A stretch of DNA of 64,000 nucleotides. It comes from Mesotoga infera (GTDB taxonomy: Bacteria > Thermotogota > Thermotogae > Petrotogales > Kosmotogaceae). Every line of letters begins with the position of its first letter. Position 1 is the first letter of the stretch. Of the stretch, positions 17,415-27,278 are shown in pieces. The notes below the pieces were generated by a model. It was not told the origin of the DNA. It searched no databases and saw nothing but the letters and a program-made list of their open reading frames with translations. The position numbers and the translations under genes were made by a program. The stretch is taken from NCBI RefSeq assembly GCF_900157305.1, contig NZ_LS974202.1:2852001-2916000 (forward strand). Reading direction: 5' to 3'.

Positions 17415-19616
17415 ATGAAGCTAACTTTGAAATCACTGCGAACACACTTCAACTCACCCGAATACACTCCCGTGACGCTGAAGAGCCTTGCTCTGCAGCT
17501 GGGAGCAAATGACAAAACTTCGAAAAACGAATTAAAAACCCTGCTCGAAGAGATGACTGGTACAGGTGAGATAGTGCGCGATTCCAGGGGCAGGTACATC
17601 GTTCCCGGAACCAACAACCTGACCGGTATCATCGAGTTCACAAGGCGCGGCCTTGGCGCCTTCGTGATCGAGTCTGGAGGGGAGGAGATCTTCATTCCAC
17701 CTGAAGAGACTGGCTTCGCCATTCATGGAGATACAGTGATGGTGGAGATTACGGGCGATTACAAAGACATCCACAGGGGAAGGGTTATCAAGGTTCTCAA
17801 GCGAAACAAAACAAGAGTCGTGGGAACTTTCAAGACCAGGGGGATCTTCGCCTTCGTCGTACCGGACGATGTGAAGTTAAAGAATGACTTTTACATCCCT
17901 CCGGAGGAATTCAACGGCGCCAAACCCGATGACAAGGTACTGATAAAAATCACCAGATATCCCACGCCGGGCAGAAACCCCGAAGGGTCGGTCGAAAGGG
18001 TTCTCGGCGATTCTAGCGCTCCTGAGGTCGATCTCATGACGGTGATATACCGGCACGATCTTCCCGAACCCGATGAATTCCCTCAGGAAGTGAGCGCACA
18101 GGCGAAGAAGATCTCCCCGACGATCTCGGAAAGAGATCTGAAAGGTCGGAAGGATTTCAGAGGAGAGGTCGTGTACACGATCGACGGCGAAGACGCCAAG
18201 GACTTTGACGACGCTATCTCACTGATCCGTCTGGAAAACGGGAACTACCTGCTAGGAGTGCACATTGCCGACGTCTCGCATTATGTCTTTGAAGGTTCGG
18301 CGATAGACAAGGAGGCCTTCTCGCGGGGAACTTCAGTCTATCTACTCGACACAGTAATTCCGATGCTCCCCTTCGAACTCTCGAACAACATTTGCTCGCT
18401 CAAACCCGACGAAGACAGATTGACGCTTTCTCTGATTATGGAGCTCGATCAACGTGGAAAGCTACTTTCCTCGAAGGTTGAACAGGGTGTTATCCGTTCC
18501 ACAAGACGGCTCACATATACTGAGGTGAACGAGTTTCTCGAGGGCAAAGCCTCTAGAGATTCTCTCGAAAAACTTGAACCGGTTAGCAAGAGCCTCCTTC
18601 TCTCGCACGAACTGGCCAGCAAGCTGCGTGACAACCGCAAGAAGCGCGGTTCGGTGATGGACATATCCTCGCGCGAGGTTAAGATTATCTTCAACGACAA
18701 AGGCCGGGTGCTCGATATCGTGCCCCAGTCGCGTGGGATTTCCGAATGGATCATAGAGGAGTTCATGATACTGGCCAACGAAACGGTGGCCGAACTCTTC
18801 AACAACCGGGGCCTGCCATTCGTATATAGAATCCACGAGGAACCGGACGCCGAGTCGATGATGCAGCTGAAGAACTACCTCGAAGCCCTGGGCATGAACG
18901 TGAAAATCCCGCGCAACGTACAGCCCAAAGCGTTGCAGCAGATACTGGAGAAGACGAAAGACCACCCGCTCCACACCTCGATAGAGAGAGTACTGGTAAG
19001 AGGCATGAAACGCGCCGTCTACTCCGAAAACAATATCGGACACTTCGGTCTGGCCTCACAGGCCTACACCCATTTCACCTCGCCTATAAGGAGGTATCCC
19101 GACCTGGTCGTCCACAGACTGCTGAAGGCTTTCTCCTCCCGTGGAAACGGCGAGCTCACCGACGAACAGAGAGAGTACGAGGAAAAGCTCCCCTCAATAG
19201 CCTCATGGGCTTCGAAAAGGGAGCGCGTCGCCAACGAGGCCGAATGGGATCTGCTAGACATGAAGAAAGTCGAATATATCTCCAACCACATAGGTGAAGT
19301 TTTCCAGGGTGTTATAACCGGTCTCGCAAAATTCGGAATCTTCGTGGAAATAACCGAAAAGATGATATCAGGCCTGGTGCACATATCCACTTTGGACGAC
19401 TATTACGACTTCATAGAAAACCAGAACATACTGGTCGGCAGAAAGAACAAGAGGATCTTCAGGATTGGCGACGATCTTAAAGTTCAGGCGGTCAGGGCTG
19501 ATAAAACGACTATGGAGATAGACTTCAGCATAGTGGAAAAAGAGAAAAAGCCTGTCAAAAAAGTCAGTCACGAACAGAAAAACCGTTCAAAAAAGCCGAA
19601 GAAACACCACAAATGA
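17415..19616 (+). CDS. rnr: ribonuclease R
   Basis: Processive 3'-to-5' exoribonuclease that degrades structured RNA in the cytoplasm. The 733 residues contain an N-terminal winged-helix part, two cold-shock OB folds (about 65-200), the RNB catalytic domain with EDAKDFDDAIS near 259-269, the FTSPIRRYPDLVVHR motif and an S1 domain (about 630-710), followed by a Lys-rich tail. A weak ribosome site (AAAGAGG) precedes the ATG. The gene stands alone and ends in a strong terminator. Confidence 0.96.
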   Translation: MKLTLKSLRTHFNSPEYTPVTLKSLALQLGANDKTSKNELKTLLEEMTGTGEIVRDSRGRYIVPGTNNLTGIIEFTRRGLGAFVIESGGEEIFIPPEETGFAIHGDTVMVEITGDYKDIHRGRVIKVLKRNKTRVVGTFKTRGIFAFVVPDDVKLKNDFYIPPEEFNGAKPDDKVLIKITRYPTPGRNPEGSVERVLGDSSAPEVDLMTVIYRHDLPEPDEFPQEVSAQAKKISPTISERDLKGRKDFRGEVVYTIDGEDAKDFDDAISLIRLENGNYLLGVHIADVSHYVFEGSAIDKEAFSRGTSVYLLDTVIPMLPFELSNNICSLKPDEDRLTLSLIMELDQRGKLLSSKVEQGVIRSTRRLTYTEVNEFLEGKASRDSLEKLEPVSKSLLLSHELASKLRDNRKKRGSVMDISSREVKIIFNDKGRVLDIVPQSRGISEWIIEEFMILANETVAELFNNRGLPFVYRIHEEPDAESMMQLKNYLEALGMNVKIPRNVQPKALQQILEKTKDHPLHTSIERVLVRGMKRAVYSENNIGHFGLASQAYTHFTSPIRRYPDLVVHRLLKAFSSRGNGELTDEQREYEEKLPSIASWASKRERVANEAEWDLLDMKKVEYISNHIGEVFQGVITGLAKFGIFVEITEKMISGLVHISTLDDYYDFIENQNILVGRKNKRIFRIGDDLKVQAVRADKTTMEIDFSIVEKEKKPVKKVSHEQKNRSKKPKKHHK

Positions 19617-19625
19617 ACCGCGAGG

Positions 19626-19656
19626 GAAGGGCGGAAATTGTCCGCCCTTCCTTTTA
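19626..19656 (+). terminator. intrinsic terminator after RNase R gene
   Basis: A 10-base perfect stem GAAGGGCGGA / TCCGCCCTTC with a 5-base loop is followed by CTTTTAT. Confidence 0.92.
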
Positions 19657-19700
19657 TAGATCATGAAAGCTAGCCGAACCCGAAGGATCGGAAAAGCGGT

Positions 19701-20959
19701 TTACTTAACGAAAAAAGCCACCAGCGCGATACTCATGGCCGGAAATGAGTATTTCCATTCCGGACTGAAGAGATAAACGCCGTATTCTTCAACCGTGTAC
19801 CAGCCGGTAAAAGTGTAAGGCTCGTTCGCTATGGCGACGATCGTCACTATGTCACCCTTCTTGTACTGTCCACAGCCCGAAACCATTCCTCCTTCCGTCG
19901 GAGAGGCCGAAAGAGTAACCTGGTAGGTCGACAGACCGAACCGGGCCAGAGCCGTGAACCCCGCCTGAGGACCGGAGAAAGCGTACTGGGCGATCTCCTC
20001 GTTGCTGAAAGTGTACCAGTGTTCGCCCGTCAGAAGCTGCTCGCCCACAAACCAGTCTTCGTAGCTCAGGCCGTCGGTGGGGGTCACGCCTATCGTCACT
20101 TCGTCTCCGTAGAGATAGGTGCCTCCACCGGTCGTGATTCCGGCGTCAGTCGGCGTTACCGTGAGCGTGACATCGAAGGGGAGAGGCGAGAATTTGTGCA
20201 TCCATGTGGTGTCCGTGACACCCAGTGTCAGGAAATCGGTGGCGTTGAAATTGTACACCGGATTCGGACTGATCAGCTCTCCCTGGTTGTACCAGCCGCC
20301 GTTACCGTAACCCGTGTATGGAACTGCCCCCAGCTCCACCGGATCGTCCCAGTAGTACTTACCACCGCCCGTAACCTCTCCGCTGCCGGTAGGTGTGGCG
20401 ACGACAGTGACTTCGAGAGTCTTGGGATCGAATTCCACCTTGAAATCCAGATCGAAAGCTTCCTGAGTCTCGAAGTAATCTTTCGTGTTGAAGGAAAAGA
20501 CCGGAGTGGACGCCACCAGTGCATCGTTTCTGTACCAGCCTTCGAGATTGAACGGGAGATTGGGCATGGCGGTCAATGTAACGGGCTCGTCGTAATCGTA
20601 GATCCCCTCTCCCATTACGGTTCCGCCTTCGGGTGGGACAATGTTAACCGCGATGACGACCTTTTGCTTTTCAAAGTGAGCCACGATTTCCTTGGACTGA
20701 TTCATTTTTATGGTGGCGTGCTCATTGGTTCCAGAATGGTCTCCCGTCCATTGAGTGAATTTCCACCCCTCGTCGGGAACTGCTTCCAGCGAAACCGTCT
20801 CGTTGAATTTGTACTTGTCCTTTTCGGGAGTAACGACGACCGAGCCGTTGCCCTCGTGCAACACAGTGAGTACATAACTTGCAGGTTTGCTCAAATACTC
20901 ATATGCTCCAAAACAACGATCAACGCCAATGCTATCAACAACGGAATAACCTTCTTCAT
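19701..20959 (-). pseudogene. secreted InlB/Flg_new_2-type repeat protein, signal peptide out of frame
   Basis: The body consists of about five copies of the roughly 70-residue 'bacterial repeat' domain seen in surface proteins (phrases such as YTLTV-like VTPTDAGI, GGGTYLYGD, GWYTVEE, PAMSIALVAFF). In the body's own frame the N-terminus is not a signal sequence. One base out of frame, ATG 20959 has an ideal AAGGAGGG ribosome site and encodes MKKVIPLLIALALIVV, a clear signal peptide, then stops. One extra T in the four-base T run at 20913-20910 would join the two frames. It is therefore a real frameshift, or a missing base in the sequence. Function: probably surface adhesion or sheath structure; inference only. 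Confidence 0.7.
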
Positions 20960-21322
20960 TCAATAGCCCTCCTTCAGCATAAAATGCCTGTTCCTGCATT
21001 CACCTGTGCTGACAAAAAACTCTGGGCTGAGACAAAGAGTGGGTTATGACAAGACTCACAGAGCGACTGTTTCGACAGACCCCTTCACAGAAGTGGATAG
21101 AACGATTCTAGCAGTTATTAAGTTCATAGCAATGCAAAATCTCTACATATCTCTGAAGAAAAGAGTTGAGTTTCTCTTTTATCGCGTTTTGGTCCTGAAG
21201 CATTCCTGCCCCGGATATTTTACTATCGTTCCTGAACACTCCTGGATGCAAGATGTTTTAGCCCCACCGGCCCTCGTAGGCTATAACGACGGATTGGACT
21301 TATCTTGCATCCCCTGCCTGTC
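20960..21322. other. non-coding stretch, no supported feature
   Basis: About 360 bases between the repeat-domain gene and a cut-off deacylase fragment. I see no gene, terminator or known repeat. It probably contains eroded 3' remains of the deacylase gene, whose reading frame stops abruptly at 21323. Confidence 0.5.
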
Positions 21323-21619
21323 TTATTCTAACAAACAGTGTTCTACTATCGCGTTTTCTATGAATATTGTCGCCGCCACGGTGCCCGCAATCTCCATGGC
21401 GTGGGTACCACCCATCAGAAGGAAGGTCGGTCCGGGGTTTCCGCTATCCATGAAATAGACTAGCGTGTCCATATTGGTGCCTTTGAGCGGTTCGAAGTAA
21501 TCTGAAAGCCACTTCGTTTCAGTGACCCCGTAACCCGGCCGGATATCGGGCCTGAAGAAGGTCGCCAACGATAGCGACGCAACTATCAGTATCAGCAATA
21601 TTGAAGGCAATTTTCTCAT
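21323..21619 (-). pseudogene. M14/AstE-AspA family deacylase, N-terminal fragment
   Basis: The 98 residues start with a signal-like membrane segment (LPSILLILIVASLSLATFF), followed by SDYFEPLKGT and the zinc motif GGTHAMEIAG (normally GGTHGNEIAG). The product then ends after about a quarter of the usual length, so the rest of the zinc site and the catalytic Glu are missing. The motif itself has drifted (AM in place of GN). It lies about 50 bases after the remains of a transpeptidase gene that has also decayed. Confidence 0.75.
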
Positions 21620-21667
21620 TTTGCAGTATCTCCGTTCATAGCCGAAACTCTCGTCATGTTTAGTATT

Positions 21668-22839
21668 TTATCTCTGAGAACTCAAAACTCCGGCTTCGGC
21701 CAGCAGAGCCTCGACGTAAGAGTCCGTGTTTTCAAAGAGATGGGGTTTGCCTACATAGTCGGTGTAGTAAAGGGCGCTGTCGAGAGCCTGATTGAGATCG
21801 ATGTTCATGAACCTGGTTTTGGAGTATTCTTTGCTGATCAGGGTTTCTACGGGTACATAAACATAAGCCGGATCGCGCTGTAAGATAGTAGGTCGATCAT
21901 TGCGAACGTGAGCGCCTGATTTATAATATTTATCACCAGCGGATCGTCCCAGGTAAACGCCGAGAGGTTGAAATGCTCGAGTATGTTCAGAGTCTCCAGC
22001 AAATATGGTCCACCTACTACCGGTATGCTCGGCACGAAGAGGTCGTATCCTCTGTAAGTTCCGTGAAGCGGAGTTTTTACGAGCGCCCTGTAATTGACGA
22101 GATCACTCTTCCTCAGCAGGCCGCCCTTGGACTGCATCAGAGCATCGATTTTGTTGGCGAGCGCTCCGTTATAAAAGGCCTGCGGACCATTCTCGGCAAG
22201 ATACTTGTAGGTTTCCGCCAGTTCAGGATTGGTGGCTATATCACCGGCTTCCCAGGCGAAAAGACCATCTTTCAGGAAACCGGGGGCGTTTTCGAGCAGA
22301 ACATCGTAGCTGCCGCCACACGTTGAGGCGAAAGTGTAGTTGACTTCGAAGCCTTCGCTCGCGAGTCTTATCGCAGGCGCTATCAATTCTGCAAATGGGA
22401 GAGAACCTCCATAAAGCCATAGTTCAATGATGCCGGCAAGAACACCCGGCGTACAGATGCTCAATGGCCCGGTCCTGAAATCAGAAGCCTTCAAACCCAG
22501 TTCAGCCGCTCTAGCGATAGAGGCAAGTCCCGGTGCCGAACTTCTGAAGTCAACGGCAATCTTTTCTCCTTTGAAGGAAACCACCGCGTAACCCTCTCCA
22601 CCGATTCCCGAAGCGTAAGGCCCAACTACCCCTAGCGCAAGACTGACGGCGATCGCTGCATCGATGGCATTTCCACCTTTCTCGAGAATCTCCGCGCCAG
22701 CCGCTGCGGCGTACGGGTTTCCGGCAGCGACCATGCCGGTATTTGAAGCCTGCAGCTTTCCTACACTCGCGGTAATTACCGAAAAGCTGATTCCTACAAG
22801 CAATAACAGATAGAAGAAAGCAAGAATGATTCTTTTCAT
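21668..22839 (-). pseudogene. ggt: gamma-glutamyltranspeptidase, frameshifted and lacking the catalytic subunit
   Basis: ATG 22839 (GGGAG at 7 bases) opens a signal peptide and the large subunit (GMVAAGNPYAAAAGAEIL, GGNAIDAAIA, GIGGEGYAV). Near 21895 the frame shifts: the matching sequence continues in another frame as DRPTILQRDPAYV, VPVETLISKEY and ends at 21668. One inserted base would restore reading. The small subunit with the self-cleaving Thr and the nucleophile is absent, so even a repaired frame would be inactive. Next to it lies another cut-off gene, so this is a decaying region. Confidence 0.8.
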
Positions 22840-23052
22840 GCAATAACTCCCAAATGGCTTATCCACCGCAATCAAGCGATGGTTGAAAAAGAAAGTGGTT
22901 CGACGAGTCTCGACTGTTGAATTAATTATATGACTTAAGAATTGGAAAAGCGAACAATTTAGTTCTTTTTTTAATCAAAGAGCACAGTGTTTTCGGCGAA
23001 AATTTAGAGAGACAGCCTTCTGACCAAAAATCCCGGTCTTTCGTCCTTTCCG

Positions 23053-24414
23053 TCATGCCGGACTCGTTTCAAGTAGTTTTGCCGATATTTGGTTCTGCCT
23101 TTTTATGAGTTCGGGTAGATCGCTATCTATGATTCTCCCATTCTGTACGCGCACTTTGCCGTTAATCATGACGAAGTCGCTCCCATGAGGATCGCAGAGA
23201 ACGAGCGAGGCAACTGGGTCGGAGAGCCCGCCTGCCATAGAAAGGGTGTCTAACCTGAAAGCGGCGATATCGGCGGCCTTTCCCTTTTCGATCGATCCGG
23301 TGAAGTCGTCCATTCTCAGGACTTTCGCGCCGCCGAGCGTGGCGAATTCGAGGACATCTCTCGGAGAGAGCGCGTCGGCTCCCTTCAAAACCCTTTGGAG
23401 CATCAGGGCGTTTCTAATTTCTAGCAGCATGTTTCCCGAGTCGTTCGAAGAGCTGCCGTCCACTGCCAGACCTATTCTCATGCCGGCCGCCTTCATCTCT
23501 TTTACCGGCGCTATTCCCGAACCGAGGCGCATGTTGGAAGTCGGACAGTGGGCCATTCCACAGTCGTTTTCAACCAGCTTCGATATATCTTTTTCATTGA
23601 GCCACACCAGGTGAGCGAACCAGGCACGCCGGTTAAGCCAGCCGACCTTCTCCATGTAATCTACAGGTCGCAGGCCTTTCTTCTGTATGCAGAAATCATC
23701 TTCGTCTTTCGTTTCGGCCAGGTGAGTGTGCAAGAGCACGTCGTACTTTTCGGCCAATTGGGCCGTCGCGATCATCGATTCTCCGGTGACCGAGAAGGGA
23801 GAACACGGGGCCAGCGCTATTCTTATCATCGCGTTCCTCCGCCTGTCGTGGTACTTTTCGATCAGGCGCACGGAGTCTTCGATTATCTTTCTTTCGCTCT
23901 GGACCACTGAATCGGGAGGGAGTCCTCCATCCTTCCTGGAGAGAGACATCGAGCCACGGGTGGGATGGAATCTGACGCCGGTCTCTTTCGCCGCTTCAAT
24001 TTCACTATCGATGAAGCCTTCCCTGCCGGCCGGGTGGAGGTAGAGCATATCGGTGGTGGTAGTGACGCCGGAGGCCATCATCTCGTATATGGCTATCTTC
24101 GAGCTCACGAAGATGGCTTCTCCGTCGAGTTTCTTCCACTTTTCGTAGAGAAAGACAAGCCAGTCGAACAGCTTGGCCGAAGCGACTTCTTTGACGCTGC
24201 GAAAGAGTGACTGGTAGAAATGATGGTGTGTGTTTACAAAGCCGGGAGTCACTATGTGCCCTTTGAGGTCGATTTCTACCTCGCCCGCTGGACCGATCCC
24301 CACGCCGACCTTCTCGATCACTCCATCCACGATTACTATATAGGCGTCTCTCAGCTCTTCCCTTTTTTCGTTCATGGTAACGAGATAGTCTATGTTTTTC
24401 AGTACCGTTTTCAA
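23053..24414 (-). CDS. 8-oxoguanine deaminase-like amidohydrolase
   Basis: Predicted to deaminate 8-oxoguanine to urate in the cytoplasm. 453 residues; metal ligands in PGFVNTHHHFYQ (near 60), HTHLAE, and the Asp in AVDGSSSNDSGNML. The phrases FDWLVFLY, LEIRNAL, ATLGGAKVL and LSDPVASLVLCDP are typical of the 8-oxoguanine deaminase branch rather than of cytosine or SAH deaminases. The TTG start at 24414 has GGAGGTG upstream. The last codons and stop (CCGGCATGA) match the palindromic repeat found elsewhere in the window, so the C-terminus may have been reset by a repeat. Its product is the likely input of the purine operon at 45-58 kb. Confidence 0.82.
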   Translation of the reverse strand: MKTVLKNIDYLVTMNEKREELRDAYIVIVDGVIEKVGVGIGPAGEVEIDLKGHIVTPGFVNTHHHFYQSLFRSVKEVASAKLFDWLVFLYEKWKKLDGEAIFVSSKIAIYEMMASGVTTTTDMLYLHPAGREGFIDSEIEAAKETGVRFHPTRGSMSLSRKDGGLPPDSVVQSERKIIEDSVRLIEKYHDRRRNAMIRIALAPCSPFSVTGESMIATAQLAEKYDVLLHTHLAETKDEDDFCIQKKGLRPVDYMEKVGWLNRRAWFAHLVWLNEKDISKLVENDCGMAHCPTSNMRLGSGIAPVKEMKAAGMRIGLAVDGSSSNDSGNMLLEIRNALMLQRVLKGADALSPRDVLEFATLGGAKVLRMDDFTGSIEKGKAADIAAFRLDTLSMAGGLSDPVASLVLCDPHGSDFVMINGKVRVQNGRIIDSDLPELIKRQNQISAKLLETSPA

Positions 24415-24446
24415 AATTCACACCTCCGTTCAGTGGATATAAGATT

Positions 24447-27278
24447 TCAACCTCCGGCCTCTTCGCCGAGTCGGATAACCTTTTGTGCCATCTCGGAAAA
24501 GACATCGTCGTGTGTGACTATTATAGCCTGATCGAGTTCGCCGAAAAGTTCCCTCATGGATTGCGCCAGAAGTTCCTTTCTCTCCCTGTCGAGATTGGAA
24601 GTGGGCTCGTCGAAGATGGCGAGTCTCGCCCCGCTCAAAACGTTTGTCATTGCCGCCCTCAGGCAGAGTGAGACCAGCACCTGTTCGCCGCCCGATAAGT
24701 TCGAAAAGCTTCTCAAACTCGCCCCCGCCTCGCCGGGAGATTTCAGGAAAACCTCGTAATCTTCGTTCCAGATGATCGACTCTTCAATTCCGGAGATCTT
24801 CCTGTAATCGGCCGTGGCCTTCTTCTCTATGCTGTCCCTGAAACCCGCGGTTATCTTCTCGCCCGTGAGGTTCAGGTTCTCTCGCATCTTTTCAGCGAGC
24901 GAAATCTTTCTCTCTATCAATGCCCTTCGCTCTTTCAATTCTTTCAGGCGTTTTTCGTGTTGGCCTATTCTGTCGAGCTCCATTTCCATGTAATCGAGGT
25001 CTTTCTTCATGGAAGTCACTTCGTCGCGTCTGGATTTTTGGACCTCCTGCATCTCTTCGTATTCTCTCGCGATTTCCTTAAGTTTAGATCCGTCGAAGCT
25101 CCTGCGTAGTTCGAGAAGCTCGCGTCTCAACAAACCTATCCTCTTTGATTTCTCCCTGCAGAGCTCCAGCGACTGGCCGAAGTTCGCCGTGTATTCTTCG
25201 AGGTAGCCGGCCAAAATAGAGTTTTTGTTGTATTCGTCATAATCGATTTTGTGAGAGTTCATCTCGCTTCTCGTCTCTTCGAGGGCGAGGGCCACATCCG
25301 GAAGGATGCGAAGCCGGCTCTCGAAAACGTCGATCTCTCTTTGCATCTTTTGGATCTCCAGGGCAAGCTCTCCTCCGGCTGAGACCAGCTCCTTCAGCTC
25401 TCTATCCGACTCGTCTTCCAGAGTGGTTCCCTTCTCCAGTTCCCTGTCAATATCTGCCAGAGTCTTTTCGGACAGGCGGACTTCGCTTTTGGCCGTCTCG
25501 ACGGCCGTGATGGCCTCTCTCGTCTCGTCTTCTAGAGTTTCAAACATCTCTTCAAGAGTTCCGGTTCCGTTCAAGACCGTTTCTATCTGCCTTCTAGATT
25601 TCTCGAGTCGCTCCAGAGATTTTTTCAGCTTCTCTCGAAGGGCCTGCAGTTCTCCGGTCGCCTGCGCTTTCAGTTCACAGTCGCGCTCCAGTCTGGCCCT
25701 GTCTTTCTTCAGTTCATCCAGCGATTGACGGCTTCCTTTGAGCTCCTCAATCTCTCGATCGATCTTTTCGGCGCTCTCTTCCAGCTCCCGTATCATTCTC
25801 TCCAGACTCTCGCCGTAATTCTTTCTCTCCAATATGTTCTTACAACTTTCGTTTAGTAAGGGGCAGATACCACCGGAGAGAGAATCGATAGATTCTTCGA
25901 GGGCCTTCAGTCTGGCCGAGATGCCAGCCCTTGACGATAGCAGCGATTCGAGCCGTGCGATGTTTTCCTGAAGCGACTTCTCCTGCGCATCCAGCGCTTC
26001 GAGCCGCTCCTGTGGATCTGGTTGGGCTGTTAGACTATCGCTCTGGCGTTTTATCATCGCTTCGAGTTCGATGCGCTCGCGCCCGGCCTTTTCGTATTCA
26101 TCTTTCAGCACTTTCACGGCGGCTTTTTTGTCGTATTTGGCCTGAAGGAACAATTCCCGTTCTCTTAACAGTCTCCGTTTTTCCTCGAGATCGCCGTAAT
26201 GTTCCTTTCTCATCTCTCTCAGAGTTTTCAGCGACTCGAAGATCTCGCCCTTTCGTTTCTCAGTCGCCGCGATTCTTTCCTGCAATCTGGCCTGTTCCGT
26301 GGTTTTTTCCGCCAGCTTTTTGCCGATTTCGACCGTTTCTCTGGAGACGGCATCGAGCTCTTTTTTTTGCTCTTCCAGCTCCCTCTCCCTGCCCAAGAGT
26401 TCGTTGTATTTTTCGTGGCCCTTGAAGGATCTGGCGGTTATCTCGCGGGCCATCGAGGATGTTTTGAGCTGTCTGTACCTTTCTTTAAGCCTTCTTGCCT
26501 CTTCGATAAGGTCTTTCAACATTATCGAGAGCTTCTCAACAGCCGAATCTATCTCTCTTTCTTTGGATCGAAGGGCTTCAAGCACGGTTTTTCTGCCAGC
26601 GATTTCTCTTTCTAACTCTTCCAGTTTTTTCAGGTTGTTCTCAAGCTCCGCGAGTTTTGCTTCACGTTTTCTCTCGAGTTCGGATTTCTTTTCCACGATC
26701 GTTCCCGTGAGCAAAATCTCTCCGTCTATGAGGGCTGTCTCCGACTTGAGACCGGAGAGGTACTCTTTCATGTAATCGGTCGCGATACGTCTGTACAGGT
26801 CAACTTGAAAGACGCGGTTGAAATACTCTCTTCGCGGCGCGGGGCTTCCGAGGAACTGCTCCGCGATTCTATTTTGAAATGCGACGATGACGTTTTCGAA
26901 AGTTTTGGCGATATCGCCCTGGAGGTTGCAGATGGTCTTCACCTTTTCTATCACGGAATCTCTACCCCTGGCCACGAGCAGATCACCCTGCCACAGCTCG
27001 TGGTTCGAGGTGCTGCCGAATATCTTTTCTGCTCTGTACTGGTTCCCATCGTCGGCGAGAAAGGTCACACTGACCCTGGCTCTATTTCTTTCCCACATTA
27101 TCGCGTCTTCCTGCCGGTCTCTGAGACCTCCGCCGAAAAGTGCAAGCCCGATCGCCTCTATGATCGAGGATTTGCCCGAGCCGTTGTGACCGAGTATAAG
27201 GTTGACGCCCCTGTCGAATTCGTACTGGGAGTTTTCGTGGTTTCTGAAGTTCTCCAGTTCTACGCTGAGCAGCTTCAA
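24447..27278 (-). CDS. sbcC: SbcC/Rad50-type ATPase, nuclease complex subunit
   Basis: Partner of SbcD in a DNA end- and hairpin-cleaving complex. 943 residues: Walker A GHNGSGKSS near 30-38, long coiled coils rich in Glu, Lys and Arg, an apex near 471, and a C-terminal half with LSGGEQVLVSLCLRAA and IFDEPTSNLD. The apex reads CPLLNESC, with six residues between the two Cys, instead of the usual CxxC zinc hook. The TTG start overlaps the sbcD stop by 4 bases (TTGA). Confidence 0.95.
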   Translation of the reverse strand: MKLLSVELENFRNHENSQYEFDRGVNLILGHNGSGKSSIIEAIGLALFGGGLRDRQEDAIMWERNRARVSVTFLADDGNQYRAEKIFGSTSNHELWQGDLLVARGRDSVIEKVKTICNLQGDIAKTFENVIVAFQNRIAEQFLGSPAPRREYFNRVFQVDLYRRIATDYMKEYLSGLKSETALIDGEILLTGTIVEKKSELERKREAKLAELENNLKKLEELEREIAGRKTVLEALRSKEREIDSAVEKLSIMLKDLIEEARRLKERYRQLKTSSMAREITARSFKGHEKYNELLGRERELEEQKKELDAVSRETVEIGKKLAEKTTEQARLQERIAATEKRKGEIFESLKTLREMRKEHYGDLEEKRRLLRERELFLQAKYDKKAAVKVLKDEYEKAGRERIELEAMIKRQSDSLTAQPDPQERLEALDAQEKSLQENIARLESLLSSRAGISARLKALEESIDSLSGGICPLLNESCKNILERKNYGESLERMIRELEESAEKIDREIEELKGSRQSLDELKKDRARLERDCELKAQATGELQALREKLKKSLERLEKSRRQIETVLNGTGTLEEMFETLEDETREAITAVETAKSEVRLSEKTLADIDRELEKGTTLEDESDRELKELVSAGGELALEIQKMQREIDVFESRLRILPDVALALEETRSEMNSHKIDYDEYNKNSILAGYLEEYTANFGQSLELCREKSKRIGLLRRELLELRRSFDGSKLKEIAREYEEMQEVQKSRRDEVTSMKKDLDYMEMELDRIGQHEKRLKELKERRALIERKISLAEKMRENLNLTGEKITAGFRDSIEKKATADYRKISGIEESIIWNEDYEVFLKSPGEAGASLRSFSNLSGGEQVLVSLCLRAAMTNVLSGARLAIFDEPTSNLDRERKELLAQSMRELFGELDQAIIVTHDDVFSEMAQKVIRLGEEAGG

